The notes under the pieces were generated by a model. The model worked only from the letters and a program-made list of their open reading frames with translations, was not told the origin of the DNA and did not search any database. The position numbers and the translations under genes were made by a program. From contig JAIYCD010000230.1 in assembly GCA_027488195.1 (NCBI GenBank), positions 1-37,006 of the forward strand: a stretch of DNA of 37,006 bases, written 5' to 3'. Positions 31,312 to 37,006 of this stretch are shown here, piece after piece. This DNA is from Acetobacteraceae bacterium (lineage in GTDB: Bacteria > Pseudomonadota > Alphaproteobacteria > Acetobacterales > Acetobacteraceae). Within the stretch, counting starts at the first letter, position 1, and the number at the start of each line of letters is the position of its first letter.

Positions 31312-32904
31312 ATGCGCTGGCAAAGGCTTTTGGCGGGGGCGGCCCTGGCCGCTTCCATGGCGCTTCCCGCGGTGGCGCAAACCAACCCGCCCCGCATCTT
31401 CCGCATGGCGACGAGCGTGGATGCCGCCACCCTCGACCCGCACGCCACCAACGCGCTCTTCACCTTCCTCGTCGTCTCCCAGGTCTATGAGAGCCTGACG
31501 CATCGCGGCGACGACCTGCGCGTGCATCCCGGCCTCGCCACCGCCTGGCGACAGGTGGAGCCGACGCGCTGGCGCTTCACCCTGCGCCCGGGCGTGAAAT
31601 TCGCGGGCGGCGAGGATTTCACCGCCGATGACGTGGTCTTCAGCATCACGCGGGCGCTCGCACCCACCAGCAACTACGGCATCTTCGTGGACACCGTGCT
31701 CCGCGCCGAGGCGGTGGACGACACCACGGTGGACATCGTCACCCGCGTGCCGGACGCGGTGATCCCCGACAAGATGACGCGCATCCTCATCATGGATCGC
31801 GGCTGGTCCGAGGCGAACCGCAGCGCCCTCCCGCAGAACTTCGCCCAGCGCGAGGAAATCCCGGCGGTGCGGATGGCCAACGGCACCGGTCCCTTCATCA
31901 TCCGCTCGCGCGAGATCGACCAGCGCACCATCATGGTGCGCAACCCGAACTGGTGGGGCACGGCCGCCGGCATAGCCCCCGCCGGCAACGTGACGGAATA
32001 CCACCACATCACCCTGGGTTCGGACGCCACGCGCGTCGCCGCCCTGCTCTCGGGCGAGGTGGACATGGTGCATGTGGTGCCGGTGCAGGATGTCGCGCGC
32101 ATCCGCTCGAATTCCCGCCTGCGCGTGCTGGAAGGGCAGGAGAACCGCACCGTCTGGCTCGGCTTCCGCCAGGATGTGGATGAGCTGCCCGGCAGCGACA
32201 TCCGCGGCCGCAACCCCTTCAAGGATCTCCGCGTCCGCCAGGCCGTGGCGCATGCCATTGATGTGGAGGCGCTGCGCCGCGCGACCCTGCGCGGCCAGGC
32301 CGTGCCCACCGGCTCCATGTGGACGCAATTCGTGAATGGCTGGGACGCCAGCACCGATGCGCGCCTGCCGCTGGACCGCGAGCGTTCGCGCCGCCTGCTG
32401 GCCGAGGCCGGCTATCCGCAGGGCTTCTCGGTGCCGCTCGATTGCCCCGTCGGCACTTATGACGAGGCCTGCCAGGCCATCGCCGCCATGCTCAGCCAGG
32501 TGGGAATCCGCGTGACGCTCGCGCTGCATCCGAACGCCGTCTTCACCCAGCGCATCCGCCGGCAGGAGACGGCCTTCTACGCGCTCTCCTGGGGGGTGCC
32601 GACCTTCGATGCGAGCTACACGCTGCGCGCCATCATGGCGTCCCGCTCCATCGGCGGCGCCGCCACATGGAACATGGGCGGCTATTCCAACCCGGCCTTC
32701 GACGCGCTGCTGCCGCGCATCGACAATGAGGGCGACCCGGCCGCCCGCCGCGCGCTCATGATCGAGGCGCACAAGCTGCACAACGCCGATCTCGGCCACG
32801 TGCCGGTCTATCACATGATGATCCCCTGGGCGCATCGCCAGGGCATCAGCATGCAGCACCGCGCCGACAACCAGTTCCAGGTGCGTGAGATCAAGGTGGA
32901 TTGA
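31312..32904 (+). CDS. Family 5 (peptide/nickel-type) ABC solute-binding protein
   Basis: 530-residue periplasmic binding protein with signal peptide MRWQRLLAGAALAASMALPAVAQ. Family signatures: DAATLDPHATNALFTFLVVSQVYESL, WRFTLRPGVKFAGGEDFTADDVVFSI, NGTGPFII, and RVRQAVAHAIDVEAL. The ATG at 31312 is chosen because GGAGG lies five bases upstream; ATGs at 31300 and 31309 are in frame but badly placed relative to it. No permease or ATPase genes are adjacent. The next gene, a cupin, starts on its stop codon (TGATG). Ligand unknown. Confidence 0.93.
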   Translation: MRWQRLLAGAALAASMALPAVAQTNPPRIFRMATSVDAATLDPHATNALFTFLVVSQVYESLTHRGDDLRVHPGLATAWRQVEPTRWRFTLRPGVKFAGGEDFTADDVVFSITRALAPTSNYGIFVDTVLRAEAVDDTTVDIVTRVPDAVIPDKMTRILIMDRGWSEANRSALPQNFAQREEIPAVRMANGTGPFIIRSREIDQRTIMVRNPNWWGTAAGIAPAGNVTEYHHITLGSDATRVAALLSGEVDMVHVVPVQDVARIRSNSRLRVLEGQENRTVWLGFRQDVDELPGSDIRGRNPFKDLRVRQAVAHAIDVEALRRATLRGQAVPTGSMWTQFVNGWDASTDARLPLDRERSRRLLAEAGYPQGFSVPLDCPVGTYDEACQAIAAMLSQVGIRVTLALHPNAVFTQRIRRQETAFYALSWGVPTFDASYTLRAIMASRSIGGAATWNMGGYSNPAFDALLPRIDNEGDPAARRALMIEAHKLHNADLGHVPVYHMMIPWAHRQGISMQHRADNQFQVREIKVD

Positions 32905-33323
32905 TGGCCGGGCCGGTCAAACGCGCCGCCGATCTGCGCGGCTTCCGCATCGCGGCGGGCGACAGCAATTACTTCGCCTGCCTGCTCGATCCCATCGCCG
33001 ATGGCGCTGGCTTCACCCTGGTGGTGGAGATCTTCGCCCCCGGCGGCGCGACGCCCCCCAACACGCACCGCGCGGCGCAAGAGGCCTTCTTCGTCCTGCA
33101 CGGCACGGGCCGCGCCCGGGCCGGCGAAACCTGGACCGAGATCGGCCCCGGCGACACGCTCATGCTGCCGCCGGGCGTCGAGCATGTGGTGGAGAATACC
33201 GGCCCCGGGAAGCTCTATTGCCTGACGCTGATGGTGCCGGATGAGGATTTCGCGGCCCTGATCCGTGGCGGAACGCCTGTCGATCTGGATGCGGAAGATC
33301 TGGCGGTGCTGACCGGCCGGTAG
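32904..33323 (+). CDS. Small cupin-domain protein
   Basis: 139-residue single cupin. Motif 1 is GGATPPNTHRAAQEAFFVLHG, with one His and the Glu but with Asn where the first His of HxH normally is. Motif 2 is GDTLMLPPGVEHVVEN with the PG and His. Metal binding is therefore possible with a reduced ligand set. It is translationally coupled to the solute-binding-protein gene, suggesting a role linked to the imported compound. The stop is immediately followed by the end of the convergent TPR gene (adjacent, no spacer). Confidence 0.88.
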   Translation: MAGPVKRAADLRGFRIAAGDSNYFACLLDPIADGAGFTLVVEIFAPGGATPPNTHRAAQEAFFVLHGTGRARAGETWTEIGPGDTLMLPPGVEHVVENTGPGKLYCLTLMVPDEDFAALIRGGTPVDLDAEDLAVLTGR

Positions 33324-34865
33324 CTACCGCGCCGCCTCCAGCTCCGTCAGCAACCGCCGGCCGGCATCATCCTGCAAGCCCAGCGTGAAGGCCTGGCGCA
33401 GCGCCGCGATGGCATCCGCCCGCCGCCCCAGTTCGGCCAGCGCCACGCCGCGGCCCAGATACAGCTCCGGCACGCCGGCGGTGAGGGCGATGGCGATGTC
33501 ATAGGCCGCCACCGCCTCCTCCCATTGGCCGAGCCGCGCATGGACGGTGCCCTTCGCGTGGTGCGGCCGGTGGTCCGTTGCGTCGAGCGCGATGGCGCGC
33601 GCCAGCGCCTCCAGCGCATCGGGCGTGTGGCCCAGCCCGGCCAGCGCCTGGCCGCGGCCGGTATGCCCATCGGCCAGATGGGGTGCCAGGCGAAGGGCCG
33701 TCTCGAAGGCGGCCAGCGCAGCAGCGTGTTCGTTCTGCCGGAGCAGCGTGTGGCCCATGCCGGCATGGGCCGGCGCATAGGTCGGGTCCAGCGCCACCGC
33801 CCGACGCGCGACCGAGGCGGCCTCGGCGAGCCGCCCCATGAAGCGCAAGATGCGTGCCTCCTCGATCAGCCCGTCGCGGTCGTCATCATCCAGGCGCTGC
33901 GCGGTGCGCGCCGCCGCCAGCGCCGCGTCGAAGCGGCCCAGCTCGCGCAGCAGCACGGCCGAGGAGAGATGCGCCCAGGGCGAGAGCGGATCGAGCGCCA
34001 GCCCTTGCGCCTGGGCGGCCAGCGCGCCCTCGCGGTCGCCCATGGCCCGCAGCGCGATCGCCCGGCCGTAATGCGCCGAGGCGCGCGGGGGTCCCTGCTC
34101 CATCACCAGGTCCAGCAGCTCCAGCGCACGCGCCGCATGGCCCGAGCGCACGAGGGAGCGCGCGAAGAGGAAGTTGATCGTCGCCACCGCATCCGCATCC
34201 ACCGCGCGGCGGCGGAGCAGCAGAAGCCGGTCGCGGATCTCCTCCTCCTCGGCGTCCATCTCGGCGATGTGCCAGGCGTAGAGGCGCGGGGCGACGACGC
34301 GCCAGACCTCGGGTGCGGCACGCAGCAGCAGCTGGTCCGCGCCATCGGCCGTGGGGCCCTCCACATCGGCGATGACGCCGTGGCCGGCGAGGCGCAGGCG
34401 CAGGCGCATCTGGTCGCCGCTCACGATGATCTCGCCCGAGAGCTTCCGTTCGGGCCAGCCCAGCAGGTTGCGCACCAGGCCCGCCAGCCCGCGCAGCGAG
34501 AGGCCGGCGGCGGGGATGTTCAGGTCGGGCTCGGCGCTTTCCAGCTCGGCGCTCGGTCGATGCATCGTCTCGGTGCGGACGGCGTTCGCGGTGGCGTTGA
34601 TCGCATCCAGAAGCCGGTGCGCCGCCACCGCGCCGGTGAGCCCGGTGTCCGAGAGCGAGGATGGGACGGCGATCTCCGCGATCTCGATGGGATGCCGCGC
34701 CGCCTCGCGCAGCACCATGAAGATGGCCAGCACGGCGAGGATGAGCGGCAGCGTGCCGAGCATCAGGCGCTGGCTGAATTCCCAGGCCGCCTTGCCGCGC
34801 TCCCAGCCGCGGCGGATCAGGCCGGGCGGGCGGGTCTCGGCGGTGGGCGTTTCATCGGCGTCCAT
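33324..34865 (-). CDS. Membrane-anchored TPR protein
   Basis: 513 residues. A short basic N-terminus precedes one membrane segment (about 36-52, LPLILAVLAIFMVL). A middle domain (60-260) has no match I recognise. The C-terminal 240 residues are tetratricopeptide repeats, for example APAHAGMGHTLLRQNEHAAALAAFETALRLAP, each about 34 residues, six to seven in all. The bulk is therefore predicted outside the membrane as a scaffold. The gene follows the TRAP permease by 17 bases on the same strand, so co-transcription is likely. No strong ribosome-binding site; start chosen as the first Met ahead of the membrane segment. Confidence 0.82.
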   Translation of the reverse strand: MDADETPTAETRPPGLIRRGWERGKAAWEFSQRLMLGTLPLILAVLAIFMVLREAARHPIEIAEIAVPSSLSDTGLTGAVAAHRLLDAINATANAVRTETMHRPSAELESAEPDLNIPAAGLSLRGLAGLVRNLLGWPERKLSGEIIVSGDQMRLRLRLAGHGVIADVEGPTADGADQLLLRAAPEVWRVVAPRLYAWHIAEMDAEEEEIRDRLLLLRRRAVDADAVATINFLFARSLVRSGHAARALELLDLVMEQGPPRASAHYGRAIALRAMGDREGALAAQAQGLALDPLSPWAHLSSAVLLRELGRFDAALAAARTAQRLDDDDRDGLIEEARILRFMGRLAEAASVARRAVALDPTYAPAHAGMGHTLLRQNEHAAALAAFETALRLAPHLADGHTGRGQALAGLGHTPDALEALARAIALDATDHRPHHAKGTVHARLGQWEEAVAAYDIAIALTAGVPELYLGRGVALAELGRRADAIAALRQAFTLGLQDDAGRRLLTELEAAR

Positions 34866-34882
34866 CCACGCAGGAAAGCCCG

Positions 34883-36868
34883 CTAGGTCGCCACCCGCAA
34901 GCGCCCGCGCCGCGCCCATTGCACCGCGAGCAGCACCACGCCGATGCCCAGCCCCACCCAATGCGGGGCGGGGATGGCATCCGCCGCCACCGCTTCGAGG
35001 ATGGCGGGGAAGACCATCAGCAGGCCGGCGATGGCCATCAGCCAGCGCTCCGCCGCCTTCATCACCGTGATGGCGTAGCCCTGGCAGGCGGAGGAGAGGG
35101 CGGCAAGGCCGAGGGTGGCGAAGAAGACCTGCTCCACCACATCCATCCAGTCCATGCCGGGCAGCATGTTCAGCAGCAGCCCCACGCCTTGCGGATCGGT
35201 CACGAAGACGAAGGGGAGCACGAAGGCGGGCAGGGTGTATTTCCAGGCCATCAGCGTGGTGCGGTAGGGGCCCGCGCCCGTGATCGCGGCGGCGGCGAAG
35301 GGCGAGAGTGCCGTGGGCGGCGAGACCTCGCTCAGCACCGCGTAGTAGAAGACGAACATGTGGGCGGCGTAGTCCGGCACGCCGAGCTTCATCAGCGCGG
35401 GCGCGGCCACGACGGCGCAGATGATGTAGCTGGCGGTGACCGGCACCGCGAGGCCGACGACCCAGACGATCAGCGCCGTATAGATCGCCGTGATGATGAG
35501 GCTGCCGCCCGCCGCCTGGATCGCGATGTCGGAGAATTTCAGCCCGAGGCCGGTCAGCGTGATGCAGCCCACGATGATGCCCGCGCAGGCGCAGGTGGCC
35601 GCAATGCCGATCGCCTGCTCGGAGCCCGCCGCCAGGGTGCGGATCAGCTTCACGGGATAGAGCGCATGCTCGCGCGAGAGGAAGGAGAGCGCGACCGCGA
35701 GGCCCATGGCGTAGAGCACGGAGAGCGTCGCCGAATAGCCGAGCGCCATGAAGAAGATGATCGCGATGAGGCTGGTGAAGTGATACCAGCCGCGCTTGAA
35801 CATGGCGCCCACGCGCTCGACCTGGATCGGCACATCGTCCTTGCCGCCGCCCGCGGCCCGGATGCGGCGCTGGTCCAGCTCCACCATGAAGAGCAGCGAG
35901 GCGTAGTAGAGGACGGTCGGGATCGCCGCCATCAGCAGCACGTCGAGGTAGGAGATCTTCAGGTATTCGGCGATGAGGAAGGCAGCCGCCCCCATGATGG
36001 GGGGGGAGATGATGGCACCCAGCCCGCCCGCCGCGAGCAGCCCGCCCGCATCATGCGGCGTGTAGCCCACGCGCTTCATCATGGGCCAGGCGACGGTGCC
36101 GATGGTGACCGTGGTGGCCACGCCCGAGCCCGAGGGCCCGCCCAGCAGGAAGGCCGAGAGAACGACCGTGCGGCCGGCGGAGGAAGGCTTGCCGCCCGTC
36201 GCCGCGAAGGAGAAATCCACGAAGAATTTTCCCGCACCCGTGGCGCCGAGAATGGCCCCGTAGATGGTGAACAGGATGATCAGCGTCGCACTCACATCCA
36301 CCGCCGTGCCGAAGATGCCCTCCAGCGTGATGGAGAGGTGCGGGATCAGCCGCTCGGCGTCGTAGCCGCGATGCGTCCAGGGGGCGGGCAGGTGGTTGCC
36401 GAAGAAGGCGTAGAGCAGGAAGGCGATGGCCACCACCGGCATGATCCAGCCGGTGCAGCGCCGCGTGACTTCGAGCACGAGCGCGATCAGCAGCCAGCCG
36501 ACGACGATGTCCATCGGCTCGGGGAAGATGATGCGGTCCTGCAGATCATCGCCGCCGGAAATCAGGTACCAGGTGACGTAGATACCGGCCGCGATCAGCG
36601 CCCAGTCCCAGGGCAGGAAGCGGTCCCGGAAGCGGCGCGCCACGGGAAACAGGAAAAAGCCCAGCACCATGGTGAAGCCGACATGGGCGAAGCGCAGCGT
36701 GGTGGTGGGGACGATGCTCCAGGCGGCGTAAAGGTGGAACAGGGACATGGCGAGCGCGAGACCGACCGCCACCACGCCCAGCGCGCCGGTGAAGCGGTTC
36801 ATGACGCCTTCTTCCGCCTCGATCAGGCGTTCGACGCGGCGGGCGGTTTCGGCGTCCATGTCCGACAT
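34883..36868 (-). CDS. TRAP transporter fused permease (4TM/12TM)
   Basis: 661-residue fusion of the small (DctQ-like) and large (DctM-like) TRAP membrane subunits, as in TAXI-type TRAP systems. The N-terminal four-helix part runs to about residue 150; from about 165 come the large-subunit signatures GYDAERLIPHLSITLEGIFGTAVDVSAT, GGPSGSGVATTVTIGTVAWPMMKRVGY and GGLGAIISPPIMGAAAFLIAEYL, with VTASYIICAVVAAPAL later. It uses a Na+ or H+ gradient with a periplasmic receptor; the TAXI receptor gene is not in the window but may lie beyond the right edge. An alternative ATG three codons in (36859) is possible. Confidence 0.95.
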   Translation of the reverse strand: MSDMDAETARRVERLIEAEEGVMNRFTGALGVVAVGLALAMSLFHLYAAWSIVPTTTLRFAHVGFTMVLGFFLFPVARRFRDRFLPWDWALIAAGIYVTWYLISGGDDLQDRIIFPEPMDIVVGWLLIALVLEVTRRCTGWIMPVVAIAFLLYAFFGNHLPAPWTHRGYDAERLIPHLSITLEGIFGTAVDVSATLIILFTIYGAILGATGAGKFFVDFSFAATGGKPSSAGRTVVLSAFLLGGPSGSGVATTVTIGTVAWPMMKRVGYTPHDAGGLLAAGGLGAIISPPIMGAAAFLIAEYLKISYLDVLLMAAIPTVLYYASLLFMVELDQRRIRAAGGGKDDVPIQVERVGAMFKRGWYHFTSLIAIIFFMALGYSATLSVLYAMGLAVALSFLSREHALYPVKLIRTLAAGSEQAIGIAATCACAGIIVGCITLTGLGLKFSDIAIQAAGGSLIITAIYTALIVWVVGLAVPVTASYIICAVVAAPALMKLGVPDYAAHMFVFYYAVLSEVSPPTALSPFAAAAITGAGPYRTTLMAWKYTLPAFVLPFVFVTDPQGVGLLLNMLPGMDWMDVVEQVFFATLGLAALSSACQGYAITVMKAAERWLMAIAGLLMVFPAILEAVAADAIPAPHWVGLGIGVVLLAVQWARRGRLRVAT

Positions 36869-36890
36869 GAGTCTAACCCTTGTAAGGGAA

Positions 36891-37006
36891 TTGAGGGGCG
36901 CTGCCCCTCAAACTCCCCGGCAGGAACCTCAGGTTCCTGCACCTCCGAATGAATATGGGTGCAGGGAACTGGTTCCCTGCTGGGGGAGTTTGAGGGGGCA
37001 AAGCCC
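36891..37006. repeat. Palindromic intergenic repeat, copy 2, extended
   Basis: TTGAGGGGC-GCT-GCCCCTCAA (36891-36911), GCAGGAACCT-C-AGGTTCCTGC (36920-36940) and GCAGGGAAC-TG-GTTCCCTGC (36961-36980). The arms 36902-36928 and 36971-37000 are also inverted copies of each other, so the whole block can fold as one large cruciform. It continues to the window edge and lies upstream of the TRAP permease gene. Confidence 0.8.

Noticed and set aside
34919-36952. 677-codon plus-strand frame opposite the TRAP permease
   Set aside because: Extremely His/Arg/Glu/Asp-rich, no domain; mirrors the codon bias of the permease gene.

Overview
The window comes from a strongly GC-rich chromosome. Gene content and order (hemJ-rho, mnmE-mnmG-rsmG-parA-parB, many Bug/TctC-type periplasmic receptors, a fused TRAP permease) point to an alphaproteobacterium, most likely an Acetobacteraceae member of the Roseomonas/Roseococcus type. 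The family-level placement is inference from gene content, not from a marker-gene search.

Left part (1-5 kb, minus strand): a decayed GNAT acetyltransferase, an uncharacterised soluble zinc-peptidase-like protein, then a tightly overlapping operon hisB - DUF2628 - hisH - GNAT - hisA. hisF and hisIE, usually next to hisA, are absent. From 5 to 16.4 kb (mostly plus strand) lies a conserved origin-proximal backbone: hemJ, rho, then mnmE, mnmG, rsmG, parA, parB. Two perfect parS sites sit at the mnmG/rsmG junction. Between rho and mnmE is a block of small lipoproteins, a single-domain ppGpp-hydrolase-like HD protein, a GNAT, a quinone reductase, an Ogt-type alkyltransferase and a thioredoxin-like [2Fe-2S] ferredoxin.

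From 16.4 kb to the end the window is accessory metabolism and transport: a serine beta-lactamase-like hydrolase, two orphan Bug receptors, a PuuE-like deacetylase, a CaiB-type CoA-transferase paired with a CitE-like lyase, a HIT protein, tRNA-Gly(CCC), a secreted gamma-glutamyltransferase, a GNAT broken at a pentanucleotide repeat, a fluoroacetate-dehalogenase-like hydrolase, a carboxymuconolactone-decarboxylase-like protein with a lysine/alanine tail, a 3-hydroxyisobutyrate-dehydrogenase-like enzyme, a cytosine-deaminase-like amidohydrolase coupled to a PLP dehydratase, a Tim44-domain membrane protein, an orphan family-5 solute-binding protein with a cupin, a TPR membrane protein and a fused TRAP permease.

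The most unusual non-coding signals are: both parS sites read in frame as Val-Ser-Arg-Glu-Thr in two different genes; a three-segment RNA structure at the rho stop codon with mutually exclusive hairpins; a 5-bp tandem repeat controlling the frame of an acetyltransferase; two promoter/start arrangements that look leaderless; a near-consensus promoter reading antisense to ggt; and a palindromic repeat family present at 27.9 kb and at the right edge. No insertion sequence, prophage, CRISPR array, rRNA or recognisable oriC is visible.
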